NCBI GenBank assembly: GCA_035497315.1
Contig: DATJDU010000104.1
Coordinates: 1 to 38,162, forward strand
DNA from: Andeanibacterium sp035497315
GTDB taxonomy: Bacteria; Pseudomonadota; Alphaproteobacteria; Sphingomonadales; Sphingomonadaceae
Direction: 5' to 3'
Length of the DNA: 38,162 nt
In this document: positions 23,656 to 33,062 of the stretch, in pieces
How positions within the stretch are numbered: position 1 is the stretch's first letter
Layout of the letters: each line of letters starts with the position of its first letter
Notes under the pieces: generated by a model
The model's input: the letters and a program-made list of their open reading frames with translations, nothing else
Told to the model about the DNA's origin: nothing
The model's database searches: none
Made by a program: the position numbers and the translations under genes

Positions 23656-24095
23656 TCGTGGATTTGCCCGATCTTGCGGCGATGGAAGCGCTGGGCGCGC
23701 GAATCGCGGGGCACTTGCGGCCGGGCGATGTCGTGGCGCTCTCGGGCGGGCTGGGTGCCGGCAAGACCACCTTGGCCCGTGGAATCATCGCGGCTTTGGG
23801 CCATGAAGGCGAGGTGCCTTCGCCCAGTTTCACCATTATCGAGACCTATGATCCGCCATCGGTTCGCCTGCCGCTGGTCCATGCCGATTTCTACCGCCTC
23901 GCCCGCCCGGAAGAGGCCGAAGAGCTGGGGCTGGACGATTATCGCGAAGGCGCGGCAATGATCGCCGAATGGCCCGATCACGCCGGGGGCTTCGCGCATG
24001 AACCTGCCTGCCTGTCCATCGCGCTGGAAATTGCGGACGAGGGGCGCAAGGCCGTTGTCGAGGCGGGGGCGGATTGGCTAGGGCGGATGCCATGA
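23652..24095 (+). CDS. tsaE: tRNA t6A biosynthesis ATPase TsaE
   Basis: ATPase subunit working with TsaB and TsaD to make N6-threonylcarbamoyladenosine at position 37 of ANN-decoding tRNAs. The P-loop is GGLGAGKTT (Lys38). PSPSFTIIETY, LVHADFYRL and EELGLDDY are the typical TsaE segments. The 147-aa length is normal. It overlaps divL and amgK by 4 bases at each end (ATGA). Confidence 0.94.
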   Translation: MIVDLPDLAAMEALGARIAGHLRPGDVVALSGGLGAGKTTLARGIIAALGHEGEVPSPSFTIIETYDPPSVRLPLVHADFYRLARPEEAEELGLDDYREGAAMIAEWPDHAGGFAHEPACLSIALEIADEGRKAVVEAGADWLGRMP

Positions 24096-25078
24096 GCCTG
24101 CCTGACGGTATCGAAGAATTCCTCGCCAGCGCAGGCTGGCAGGGTGCGGCAATCGACCCCCTGCCGGGGGACGCGAGCTTTCGCCGCTATTTCCGCATTC
24201 GCGCCCAAGAGAGCGGTGGAGGCGGGAAGACTGCCATGCTGATGGACGCGCCACCGCCCAATGAGGATCCGGGGCCGTTCCTCGACGTCGCCCATTGGCT
24301 CACCGCCCATGGCCATCGTGCCCCTGCGATCCATGCCGAGGATCGTTCGCGCGGGCTGGTGCTGCTGGAGGATTTCGGGGCGGACCGGATGCGCGATTGG
24401 CTCGACCTCAACCCCAAGGCGGAGCTCGAGACCTATCGCGGCGCGATCGATGCGCTGGTGAAGCTCCATCGCTCTCCGCCGGGGCCCTTCGCGCCCTATG
24501 ATATGGCGGTGTATCAGCGCGAGGCAGGCCTGTTCCCCGAATGGTATTGCCCGGCGGCCGGGATCGAAGTTGATGCGGAAAGCTATGCCGCGGCCTGGGA
24601 CGAGGTGATGGCACCCGTCGTTGCCCGGCAGGCCCCCGGCGTCACCGTGTTGCGTGACTATCATGCCGAGAACATCATGCTGTTGCCGCGGGGCGAACAG
24701 GGGCTGATCGATTTTCAGGACGCGCTGGTGGGCCACCCTGCCTACGATATCGTCTCGCTGCTGCAGGATGCGCGGCGCGATGTGTCGCCCGAGCTCGAAC
24801 GGGTGATGCTCGACCATTACCTCGAGCAAGCGGATGCCGGGCCCGAGTTCCTGGCCGATTACGCCCGCCTCGGCGCGCAGCGTAACGCCAAGATCGTGGG
24901 TATCTTCGCTCGCCTGTGGAAGCGTGACGGCAAGCCGCGCTACCTCGCTTTCATCCCGCGCGTGTGGGAAGCGCTGGAGCGTGATCTCGCTCATCCGGCG
25001 CTGGAACCTGTCGCGCGCTGGTTCGATGCCAATATCCCGCCGGAAATGCGGGAACGGCGCGGGGGAGGGCTGGGCTAA
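24092..25078 (+). CDS. amgK: N-acetylmuramate / N-acetylglucosamine kinase AmgK
   Basis: Anomeric sugar kinase of the choline/aminoglycoside-kinase fold that phosphorylates recycled N-acetylmuramic acid (MurNAc) at C1. The nucleotide loop is GDASFRRYFRI, the catalytic segment is LRDYHAENIML and the metal-binding segment is GLIDFQDALVGHPAYDIVSLL. The 328-aa product starts at the ATG within the tsaE stop. Immediate coupling to murU supports the cell-wall recycling assignment over antibiotic resistance. In Pseudomonas and Caulobacter this route bypasses the fosfomycin-sensitive step of peptidoglycan synthesis. Confidence 0.9.
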   Translation: MSLPDGIEEFLASAGWQGAAIDPLPGDASFRRYFRIRAQESGGGGKTAMLMDAPPPNEDPGPFLDVAHWLTAHGHRAPAIHAEDRSRGLVLLEDFGADRMRDWLDLNPKAELETYRGAIDALVKLHRSPPGPFAPYDMAVYQREAGLFPEWYCPAAGIEVDAESYAAAWDEVMAPVVARQAPGVTVLRDYHAENIMLLPRGEQGLIDFQDALVGHPAYDIVSLLQDARRDVSPELERVMLDHYLEQADAGPEFLADYARLGAQRNAKIVGIFARLWKRDGKPRYLAFIPRVWEALERDLAHPALEPVARWFDANIPPEMRERRGGGLG

Positions 25079-25803
25079 TGGGTGCTGACCCCAAACTTGC
25101 AAGCGATACGGCGATGGTACTGGCGGCGGGGCTGGGCAAGCGTATGCGCCCGCTCACCGCGACTCAACCCAAGCCGATGGTTCGGGTGGCTGGCAAACCG
25201 CTGATCGATCATGTGCTGGACCGGCTCGGCGCGGCGGGGGTGACGAAGGCGGTGGTCAACGTCCATTACCTCGCCGATGCGCTGGAGGCTCATCTCAACG
25301 AGCGCCAGCGGCCCAAGGTCACCATTTCCGACGAGCGGGCCCTGTTGCTCGAAACCGGGGGTGGGATGGTCAAGGCACAACCCTTGCTGCCCGATCCGTT
25401 CTTAGCCGTGAATGCCGACAATATCTGGCTCGACGGGCCTTATGATGCCTTCCGCGAATTGTCGGAAAGCTGGGACCCGGAACGGATGGATGCCCTGCTG
25501 CTGCTGGTGCCGCATACGGGTGCGTTCAATTATCAGGGCAAAGGTGATTTCCAGATGGACCCGCTGGGCCGGATCTCCCGCCGCCGTTCGGGCCGGGTCG
25601 CGCCCTTCATCTACAGCGGCATCCAGCTCGTTTCGCACCGTCTGCTGCGCGATGCGCCGCAAGGGCCGTTCTCCACCAACATATTGTGGAGCCGCGCGAT
25701 CGAGGAAGAACGGCTTTATGGCCTCTGCTTTGCAGGTGAATGGTTCGAGGTCGGAGACCCGGGGGCGATCGGCCCAACCGAATCCGCGCTGAAACGTGGC
25801 TGA
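25078..25803 (+). CDS. murU: N-acetylmuramate alpha-1-phosphate uridylyltransferase MurU
   Basis: Nucleotidyltransferase that converts MurNAc-1-phosphate and UTP to UDP-MurNAc, the second step after AmgK. The signature AMVLAAGLGKRMRPLTATQPKPM is the nucleotide-binding loop, and LLETGGGMVKAQPLL and VNADNIW follow in the order of NDP-sugar pyrophosphorylases. At 241 aa it is the short MurU form, not a glucose-1-phosphate thymidylyltransferase. Its ATG overlaps the amgK stop by one base (TAATG). Confidence 0.91.
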   Translation: MGADPKLASDTAMVLAAGLGKRMRPLTATQPKPMVRVAGKPLIDHVLDRLGAAGVTKAVVNVHYLADALEAHLNERQRPKVTISDERALLLETGGGMVKAQPLLPDPFLAVNADNIWLDGPYDAFRELSESWDPERMDALLLLVPHTGAFNYQGKGDFQMDPLGRISRRRSGRVAPFIYSGIQLVSHRLLRDAPQGPFSTNILWSRAIEEERLYGLCFAGEWFEVGDPGAIGPTESALKRG

Positions 25804-28800
25804 GCGGGCTGGCCTCAACGTCTATTCCATCGCCGCCCATCGCGGGTTTGCCGATGCGCTGGTGGCGGGCCTTGTGCCGCGTTATTCCGAAGGGGATTTT
25901 GGCCTTGCCCGGCTGACGCTGCTGCTTCCCAGCCGCCGTGCGATCCGCACGATTACGGAAGCCTTCATCCGCCATTATGGCGCGCAGGAAGGCCGTGCGG
26001 GCCTGCTGATGCCGCGCATGGCGGTGGTGGGCGATCTCGATCTCGACGAGGCCCTGGGGGCGCTGTTCGACCCTATCGGGCAAGGCGGGGACATTCCTCC
26101 CGCCGCCGATCCCACGCGCCGCTGGCTGCGTCTGGCTCAGCTCGCGCGCGAGCATGGGGGGGAGAAAGCGGCCAAGGGCGCTTCCGCACTGCGCCTTGCC
26201 GCGCAGATGGCCCAGGCCATGGACCGCCTGCTGGTGGAGGAAATCGCGCCGGATCGCCTGTGGAGCGACGAGGTGCTTAACGTCCTTGCCGATCTTTCGC
26301 ATCACTGGACCGAGAACACGCGCCTCTTCGCCACGGTGCAGCAATATTGGCTGGCCGAACTGGCGGAGCGCGGGGAAGTCGATGCCGCGGCAAGGCGCAA
26401 CATGCTGTTCCGCGCCACCGCCCGCAAATGGCGTGCGCAGCCGCCCGCCATGCCTATCGTTGCCGCTGGCATCACCAGCGCAGCCCCGGCGTTGGCGCGA
26501 TTGCTGAAGGTGATCGCGCAGCTTCCTCAAGGCGCGGTGATCCTGCCCGATCTCGATCTGTCGATGGACGATGCGGTGTGGGACGAACTGGGCTGCGCGG
26601 GGGCTCCGCAGGAGCTGGGCGGCCCCGTCTTCGCGCGCGGGGATGTCGTCACCCATCCGCAATATCACCTCAAGCTGCTGCTGAACCGCATGGGCGTGGC
26701 GCGCGGAGAAGTGCAGCAATGGCACCGCGCAGGGCTGGGCAAGGGCCCGCCTGAGCGCACCCATGCGATCTCCAGCGTCTTCCTGCCGCCGCAGGCCAGC
26801 AAGAACTGGGCCAGCCTGCCCGCCGAACAGCGCAGGCTCACCGGCGTGCGCATCATGCAGACGGTCAATCCGGAGGAAGAGGCGCAGGCCATCGCCCTGC
26901 TGATCCGGCAGGCGCTGGAAGAACCGGAGAAACGCGTCGCCCTCGTAACGCCCGACCGCGGCCTTGCCGGACGGGTCGCCGCCCATCTCCAGCGCTGGAA
27001 CATTGCGGCGGATGATACGGCCGGCCGTCCCCTGTCGCAGACCGCCGCTGGCCGCATCTTGCTGCTGCTGGCCGAGATCATGGCCGACCACGCCGCGCCT
27101 GTGCCGCTGATGGCGCTGCTGGGCCATCCGCTCGCCGGGGCAGGAGAAGGTCGGCCCGACTGGCTGGACCGGACGCGCGCGCTGGAACGCGAATTGCGGG
27201 GGCCTCGGCCTGAGCCGGGCCTTGCCGTGCCGCGACGGATCGTGGTGAAGCAGGCGGAGAAGGACCCCGGTGCGCTGGACTGGTGGGGGGGGGTCGAGGC
27301 TGCGCTCTCCCCGCTGTTGACACTCGGTGCCGGGGATGAATCGCTTCTGGCGGACCAGTTCGATGCGCTTGCCGCTGCCGGTGAGGCTCTGTGCGGTGAA
27401 GGTCTGTGGGCGCGGGAAGATGGCCGGGCGCTTGCGGGCATGATGGAGGAGCTGCGCTTCCACGCTCGCGATGTCGGCACCCGGCTCGCCCCGCAAGACC
27501 TGCACGCCGTGCTGCGTGAGCGGATGGACACGGTGGCGGTGCGCCCGCCCTGGGGCGGCCATTCGCGCGTGGCGATCTATGGCCTGCTCGAAGCGCGCAT
27601 GACCCGCGCCGAGCTGGTGATCTGCGGCGGCCTCAACGAAGGTAGCTGGCCGCAGATACCCGCGCAGGACGCTTTGCTCGCGCCCGCGATCCTGCGCGCG
27701 CTGGGCGTGCCTGCAGCCGATTTCCGCATCGGCCTTTCCGCGCATGACCTTGCCGGGATGCTGGGCGCGCCCGAAGTGGTGCTGAGCAGGGCGGAGCGGG
27801 ACATATCCGGCCTGGCGATCCCCTCACGCTTCCTCTTGCGGGTCGAGGCGCTGCTGGGCGAGAGGCTGCTGGTGGATCATCGCGAGATGCAGGCGGTGCA
27901 ACTCGCCCAGGCGATAGATGCTGCCGCCCGCGCTCCGCGTTATGAACGGCCCCAGCCGATGCCCTCGCCAGCGCAGCGCATGGTGCCCGTCAGCGTGACC
28001 GCGCTCGACCGTTTGCGGGGCGATCCCTATCAGTTCTACGCCAATGCGATCCTCAAGCTGCGCTCGCTCGATCTGCTCGACGCTGTGCCCACTGCGGCTT
28101 GGCGGGGCGATGCGGCGCACAAGATTCTGGAGATCTGGCACAAGGAGAAGGGCGATCTGGTGCTCATTGCCGAGCGGGTGCTGGAACAGATCAACGCCCA
28201 TCCGCTGATGCGCGCCCTGTGGCGGCCAAGGCTGATGGCTGCGCTCGAATGGATCGGCAACGAAGTCGGCCGCCTGCCCGAGCGCACGCTCGCCGGGGTG
28301 GAGGCGGAAGGCAAAATGGACGTGCTGGGCGTAACCCTGAAGGGCCGAGCCGACCGGATCGACCGTTTCCCCGACGGCACGCTTGCCATTGTCGACTACA
28401 AGACCGGTTCACCGCCTTCCGGCAAGATGGTGGAAGAGGGCTTCGCCCTGCAGCTCGGCACGCTTGGCCTGATGGCGCAGGCGGGCAAGATGCACACGCG
28501 CGAGGGTGCGGCGATCAAGGGTGAGCCGACCCATTTCGAATATTGGTCTTTCGGCAAGAACCCGAAGAGCGAGACCGGCTTCGGCTATCGGCAGGAGCCG
28601 ATCAAGGAAGGCCGCAAGACCACCGGCCTGCTGCGCGAGGAGTTCCTGGAGAAGACCGAGGAATATCTCCACGACGCGCTGAAAAGCTGGATATTGGGCG
28701 AGGAGCCCTTCACCGCGCGGCTCAATCCGGACCTTCCCAATTACGGCGAGTACGACCAGCTGATGCGGCTCGATGAGTGGATGGGGCTGGAGGACGGGGA

Positions 28801-28810
28801 AGGGGCATGA
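25796..28810 (+). CDS. addB: Double-strand break repair protein AddB
   Basis: Helicase-like/nuclease subunit of the AddAB complex, the alphaproteobacterial counterpart of RecBCD, which processes DNA ends for recombination. It has the N-terminal LLPSRRAIRTITEAF segment, a degenerate helicase core and a C-terminal RecB-type nuclease with VDYKTGSPPSGK. At 1,004 aa it is full length. The GTG start lies 8 bases inside the end of murU. The stop overlaps the addA start (ATGA). Confidence 0.95.
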   Translation: MAERAGLNVYSIAAHRGFADALVAGLVPRYSEGDFGLARLTLLLPSRRAIRTITEAFIRHYGAQEGRAGLLMPRMAVVGDLDLDEALGALFDPIGQGGDIPPAADPTRRWLRLAQLAREHGGEKAAKGASALRLAAQMAQAMDRLLVEEIAPDRLWSDEVLNVLADLSHHWTENTRLFATVQQYWLAELAERGEVDAAARRNMLFRATARKWRAQPPAMPIVAAGITSAAPALARLLKVIAQLPQGAVILPDLDLSMDDAVWDELGCAGAPQELGGPVFARGDVVTHPQYHLKLLLNRMGVARGEVQQWHRAGLGKGPPERTHAISSVFLPPQASKNWASLPAEQRRLTGVRIMQTVNPEEEAQAIALLIRQALEEPEKRVALVTPDRGLAGRVAAHLQRWNIAADDTAGRPLSQTAAGRILLLLAEIMADHAAPVPLMALLGHPLAGAGEGRPDWLDRTRALERELRGPRPEPGLAVPRRIVVKQAEKDPGALDWWGGVEAALSPLLTLGAGDESLLADQFDALAAAGEALCGEGLWAREDGRALAGMMEELRFHARDVGTRLAPQDLHAVLRERMDTVAVRPPWGGHSRVAIYGLLEARMTRAELVICGGLNEGSWPQIPAQDALLAPAILRALGVPAADFRIGLSAHDLAGMLGAPEVVLSRAERDISGLAIPSRFLLRVEALLGERLLVDHREMQAVQLAQAIDAAARAPRYERPQPMPSPAQRMVPVSVTALDRLRGDPYQFYANAILKLRSLDLLDAVPTAAWRGDAAHKILEIWHKEKGDLVLIAERVLEQINAHPLMRALWRPRLMAALEWIGNEVGRLPERTLAGVEAEGKMDVLGVTLKGRADRIDRFPDGTLAIVDYKTGSPPSGKMVEEGFALQLGTLGLMAQAGKMHTREGAAIKGEPTHFEYWSFGKNPKSETGFGYRQEPIKEGRKTTGLLREEFLEKTEEYLHDALKSWILGEEPFTARLNPDLPNYGEYDQLMRLDEWMGLEDGEGA

Positions 28811-31800
28811 GCGGCAAGGTCTATCCGCTCAAGGGCAATCAGGCCCACGCCGTCGATCCGGAACGGACCGTGTGGCTCTCGGCATGGGCGGGCACGGGGA
28901 AGACGCAGGTCCTTTCCGCCCGCGTGCTGCGCCTGCTATTGCAGCCCGATGTCCAGCCCTCCGAAATCCTGTGCCTCACCTTCACCAAGGCAGGCGCTGC
29001 CGAAATGGCCGTGCGCGTGAATGAAGTTCTGGCCGGCTGGGTGCGCATGGGCGAGGTCGAGCTGGCCGACGATCTGAAGGCCATTGGCGCCGATTTCGGG
29101 CCCGATACCATCGCCCGGGCGCGCACCCTGTTCGCCAGCGTGCTCGATTGTCCGGGCGGGGGATTGAGGATCGATACGATCCACGCCTTTGCCCAGTGGC
29201 TGCTTTCGGCCTTCCCCGAAGAGGCGGGGCTGACCCCGGGCACTCGCGCGATGGAGGATCGCGAACGCAGCCTGCTCGCCCGCGAAGTGCTGGCCGAACT
29301 GCTGGTGGAGGCGCAGGAGCGGGGCGACACCGAGACGCTCGATGCGCTGGCGGAGCTTTCGCTCAGGAAGGGGCCGGACGCGGTCGAGGCATGGCTGATG
29401 ACTTGCGCTCAGGCGCGTGAGGCATGGTTCGGCCCCGGCGCCTGGGAGCCGCCCTTTGCCGACCGGCTCAACCGCCTGCTGGGCCTGCCCGCCGATGCCA
29501 GCGCTGCCGATGTCGCGGCAATGTGCGCGGATGATCAGTTCGATAGTGTCTCCCTGCGGTTGTGCATGGCCGCGCAGGCTGGGTGGAGCGCCAAGACGGG
29601 GCAGGAAACCGCCGCCGCCATCGGCGCGTGGCTGGCCGCAAGCCCGGCCGAACGGGCGGAGCGGCTGGGCGATCTGCAAGGCGCGCTGTTCACCCAGAAG
29701 GGCGATCCACGCAGCCTCAAGCAGATGGTGGGGATCGATCCTTCCTATCCCGATTATGTCGCGCGCGTGGGTGATCGGATTACGCAGATCGCGCAATTCA
29801 AGGCGCTGCTCGGCCTTGCCGAATGGCTGCTGCCCGCCCTCACGCTCGGGCGGAAATTCGCGCTGGCGTGGGACGAGGCAAAGAACCGCGAAGGGCTGAT
29901 CGATTTCGACGACCAGATTCGCCGGGCGTCCGATCTGCTCAACCGGTCCGAACTGGCCGACTGGATACGCTACAAGCTGGATCGGCGGTTCGACCATATT
30001 CTGGTGGACGAGGCGCAGGACACCAATGAGGCACAATGGCGGATCATCGATGCCCTGACCGGGGATTTCTTCGCCGGGCTGGGCCAGCATGACGGCAAGC
30101 TGCGCACCTTGTTCGTGGTGGGCGATTACAAGCAGGCAATCTTCCGCTTCCAGGGCACCAGCCCGGAGAATTTCGCCAGAGCGCGCGAGAGGGTGAGAGA
30201 GGCGCTCGCGGGCGCGGTCGCCAACGCCCGCGAAGCGCGCGGTGGCGGCATGGCGCGCGAATTGCTGGACCTCGGCCTCGGCCAGAGCTTCCGCACTGCG
30301 CAAAGCGTACTCACCTTCGTCGATGAGGCAATCGCCGCCATCGGCCACACCCGCTTCGGCCTGACGGAGGAGCCCGAGCCCCATATCGGCGATGAGCGTC
30401 CGGGCCTCGTCACTCTTTGGCAGCCGGTCACGTCCACGGTGGACGATGCGGTGGAGGACGAGGACGAGCAGAGCTGGGTCTCCAGCGCCGACCGCCGTAT
30501 GGCGGGCAAGATCGCGCGGCAGGTGAAGGCCTGGCTCGACAAGGGCTTCCCGCTGGCGAAGGGCAGGCACCGCAATGCCGGGCCGGGCGACATCATGGTG
30601 CTGGTGCGCAAGCGGCGGGAACTGGCCGGGCTGATCGTCGCGAGGCTCTATGCGGCGGGCGTGCCGGTGGCGGGGGTGGACCGGCTGCGGCTGGGCGCTC
30701 CGCTGGCGGTGAAGGATCTGATGGCCGCGCTGCGCTTTGCCGCGCAGCCACTGGACGATCTCAATCTCGCCAATCTGCTGGTTTCGCCACTGATTGGCTG
30801 GAGCCAGCAGGATCTGCTCGATCACGGCTGGCGGGAAGATGGCCGCAGGCGGCTGTGGGCGCATTTGCGCGCGTCCTCCGATCCCTTCGTGCGCGCCACG
30901 CTTGCGCAATTGGGCGAATTGCTCGCCCGCGCGGATTACGAACCGCCGCAGGCGCTGCTGCACTGGATGCTGGTGGGGCCATGGCAGGGCCGCCGCAAGC
31001 TCGTCTCCCGATTGGGGCGCGAGGCGAACGATCCGATCGACGAATTGCTCAACGCCGCGCTCGCCTATGCCAGCGCCCTGACACCCAGCCTGCAGGGCTT
31101 CATCCAGTGGTTCGATGCGGGCGAGGGCGAGTTGAAGCGCGAGGCCGGGGCGAGCACCGATCTGGTGCGGGTGATGACCGTCCATGGTTCCAAGGGCCTT
31201 CAGGCCCCCATCGTGATCCTGGCCGATGCGGCGGGCAATCCCGACACTTCGCCCCCGCGCGGGTTGGAACTGGTGGAAAATCAGCCGGGCGGCGGCGGGC
31301 GGACCCTGCCTTTGCCGGGCCTCTCGGGCGAAGAGAAAGTCGGCCGCATCGCCGAGGCGGAGGCGGCCGTAGCCGCTGCCGAACGGGAGGAACATTGGCG
31401 CCTGCTCTATGTCGCGATGACCCGCGCGGAAGAAGCGCTGTTTATCGGCGGCGGACTGGGCAGCCGCGAGGAGGAGCCCGCGCCTGACAGCTGGTTCGCC
31501 CAGCTTCGCCCCCTCTTCGGGGAAGAGGGGATCGAAGATCGTGTGTGGGGCAAGCGCTGGGAACTGGGGGCCATGCCGCCGGCGGTCGCGGGCGGTGCAT
31601 CGGCAATCGCGCCAGAGGCTGTGCCGGCCTTGCCTGATTGGGCCACGCGCCCGGTCGGACCGGAGCCACGCCCGCCGCGCCCGCTGGCGCCGTCCTCGGC
31701 AGGGGAGGATTTCAGCGCCAGCCCGCCGCTTCCTCCCGGCGCGATGAAGGTCGCCGCGCGGCGCGGTACGCTTGTCCATGCTCTGCTGGAACGCCTGCCA

Positions 31801-32262
31801 GAACTGCCGGTGGATGTTCGCGCCGATGCCGCGCACCGCTGGCTGGCCCGGCAGGCCGCCGATCTGGACGAGGCCGTGCGCGAGGAAATGGCCGCCGCCG
31901 CCTTGCGCGTGCTCGATACGCCGGACTGGGCGGAGATATTTTCCCCCGCCGCGCTGGCCGAAGTGCCGCTGGCGGCGACAGTGGAGGGCAGGGTGATCGC
32001 GGGCACGGCGGACCGGCTGCTGATCACCGAGACCCGGGTGATGGTGGTCGATTTCAAGACCGCCGCCCGCCCGCCGCTTGCGCTGGAGGATATTCCGCTC
32101 GCCACATTGCGCCAGATGGCGGCCTATGTTTCAGCGCTTGAGGCGATCTATCCGGGGCGCGAAGTGGGCGCGGCGGTGCTCTACACCCAGACGCCGCAGA
32201 TATTCGCCCTTCCGGCCGCGCTGTTGGCGCAGCACAAAGCGGCCTTGTCCCCAGCGCAGTAA
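28807..32262 (+). CDS. addA: Double-strand break repair helicase AddA
   Basis: UvrD/RecB-like helicase-nuclease subunit of AddAB. The Walker A motif is AWAGTGKT (Lys32), the Walker B/DEXQ motif is ILVDEAQDTNEAQW, and later helicase motifs include VGDYKQAIFRFQG and MTVHGSKGLQAPIVIL. The C-terminal RecB nuclease has VVDFKTAARPP. The 1,151-aa protein starts at the ATG overlapping the addB stop. It ends 76 bases before trxA. Large minus-strand open frames over this gene are mirror images of its GC-rich codons. Confidence 0.96.
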   Translation: MSGKVYPLKGNQAHAVDPERTVWLSAWAGTGKTQVLSARVLRLLLQPDVQPSEILCLTFTKAGAAEMAVRVNEVLAGWVRMGEVELADDLKAIGADFGPDTIARARTLFASVLDCPGGGLRIDTIHAFAQWLLSAFPEEAGLTPGTRAMEDRERSLLAREVLAELLVEAQERGDTETLDALAELSLRKGPDAVEAWLMTCAQAREAWFGPGAWEPPFADRLNRLLGLPADASAADVAAMCADDQFDSVSLRLCMAAQAGWSAKTGQETAAAIGAWLAASPAERAERLGDLQGALFTQKGDPRSLKQMVGIDPSYPDYVARVGDRITQIAQFKALLGLAEWLLPALTLGRKFALAWDEAKNREGLIDFDDQIRRASDLLNRSELADWIRYKLDRRFDHILVDEAQDTNEAQWRIIDALTGDFFAGLGQHDGKLRTLFVVGDYKQAIFRFQGTSPENFARARERVREALAGAVANAREARGGGMARELLDLGLGQSFRTAQSVLTFVDEAIAAIGHTRFGLTEEPEPHIGDERPGLVTLWQPVTSTVDDAVEDEDEQSWVSSADRRMAGKIARQVKAWLDKGFPLAKGRHRNAGPGDIMVLVRKRRELAGLIVARLYAAGVPVAGVDRLRLGAPLAVKDLMAALRFAAQPLDDLNLANLLVSPLIGWSQQDLLDHGWREDGRRRLWAHLRASSDPFVRATLAQLGELLARADYEPPQALLHWMLVGPWQGRRKLVSRLGREANDPIDELLNAALAYASALTPSLQGFIQWFDAGEGELKREAGASTDLVRVMTVHGSKGLQAPIVILADAAGNPDTSPPRGLELVENQPGGGGRTLPLPGLSGEEKVGRIAEAEAAVAAAEREEHWRLLYVAMTRAEEALFIGGGLGSREEEPAPDSWFAQLRPLFGEEGIEDRVWGKRWELGAMPPAVAGGASAIAPEAVPALPDWATRPVGPEPRPPRPLAPSSAGEDFSASPPLPPGAMKVAARRGTLVHALLERLPELPVDVRADAAHRWLARQAADLDEAVREEMAAAALRVLDTPDWAEIFSPAALAEVPLAATVEGRVIAGTADRLLITETRVMVVDFKTAARPPLALEDIPLATLRQMAAYVSALEAIYPGREVGAAVLYTQTPQIFALPAALLAQHKAALSPAQ

Positions 32263-32281
32263 TCCTTTCACCTCCGGGCCG

Positions 32282-32309
32282 TTGCCTTCGGGGCAAGTCT
32301 GCCTAAATT
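32282..32309 (+). promoter_or_regulatory. Possible promoter of trxA
   Basis: TTGCCT and TAAATT with a 16-base spacer, 30 bases before the trxA ATG. Each box matches consensus at 4 of 6 positions, so it is tentative; trxA could also be read from addA. Confidence 0.35.
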
Positions 32310-32338
32310 GCAGACCAAGACATTTCAGGAGATTCCCG

Positions 32339-32659
32339 ATGGCTACCAAAGCCGTGACCGATGCCAGCTTTGCCGAAGATGTGATCAATTCCGACAAGCC
32401 GGTGCTGGTCGATTTCTGGGCCGACTGGTGCGGCCCGTGCAAGATGATCGCTCCGGCGCTGGAAGAAATCAGCGAGGAACTGGGTGAACAGGTGACCATC
32501 GCCAAGGTGGACATCATGGAGAATACCGAAACCGCCAGCGCCTTCGGCGTGCAGTCCATCCCGCTGATGGTGCTGTTCAAGGGCGGCCAGCCTGTGGCCC
32601 ACAAGCTGGGTGCTGCCCCGAAAAGCCAGATCAAGAGCTGGATCGAAAGCGTTCTCTGA
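32339..32659 (+). CDS. trxA: Thioredoxin
   Basis: 106-aa cytoplasmic disulfide reductase. The active site is WCGPCK (Cys31, Cys34), the charged residue Asp25 lies in VLVDFWADW, and the cis-proline is in QSIPLMVLF. The full length is normal for Trx1. AGGAGA sits 7 bases upstream of the ATG at 32339. It is separated from addA by 76 bases and followed by a GC-rich terminator. Confidence 0.96.
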   Translation: MATKAVTDASFAEDVINSDKPVLVDFWADWCGPCKMIAPALEEISEELGEQVTIAKVDIMENTETASAFGVQSIPLMVLFKGGQPVAHKLGAAPKSQIKSWIESVL

Positions 32660-32665
32660 TGGGAG

Positions 32666-32697
32666 CGCGGCCGGGCGCCCGCGGGTGCCCGGCCGCG
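32666..32697 (+). terminator. GC-rich terminator after trxA
   Basis: CGCGGCCGGGC and GCCCGGCCGCG form a perfect 11-bp stem around a 10-base loop, 6 bases after the trxA stop. Only TTCATT follows, so the T-run is weak. The stretch 32698-32799 behind it shows only a TGAC-CCAA-GTCA inverted repeat. Confidence 0.7.
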
Positions 32698-32799
32698 TTC
32701 ATTCGCGGCTGTTAATCGCGCCAATAATCATGGCGCAGCATTCCATCGAAATCGAACGGTTGCCTGACCCAAGTCAGCGGTCTTCTCCGCGTCCGCCGG

Positions 32800-33053
32800 A
32801 AAACACTTTCCTACACGCCTTCGAATGGCGTTTATCCTGTTCGATGGACAGATCCGCCTCCGCCCCGCTTCCTTACGTATTTCCTGCCTGCCTCGGCTCG
32901 GTTTGCCGGAAGGCGAAATGGCTGCACGAAAAGCCGAAATGGAAGGTGACAGTTCGCCGCGCGCAGATCGCCCAAAAACGGCTCGAATGTGCGCCGGACG
33001 AGGGTGACGCGCCGCGAACGAAACAGGGTGTTTTCCTGTCTGGAAAGGTGACA
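32800..33053 (+). other. Conserved 250-bp element of unknown nature, copy 2
   Basis: Counterpart of 15461-15712 in the same orientation relative to the upstream plus-strand gene. It opens with AAAACACTTTCCTACA, keeps the hairpin GTTTATC-CTGTTC-GATGGAC at 32830-32849, where two positions change to G-U wobbles, and ends AAACAGGG..TTTTCCTGTC.GGAAAGGTGACA. The middle block GGAAGGTG can pair with the opening CACTTTCC (8 bp, one G-U). It ends 9 bases before the stop of the minus-strand phosphatase gene, so a plus-strand RNA reading through would be antisense to that gene's 3' end. Confidence 0.7.
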
Positions 33054-33062
33054 GATCGGGGT

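Noticed and set aside
28936..31836. A 966-codon open frame on the minus strand over addA
   Set aside because: It is the mirror of a high-GC coding strand; addA has full helicase and nuclease motifs, while the minus-strand product is His/Arg/Gln-rich without any family motif.
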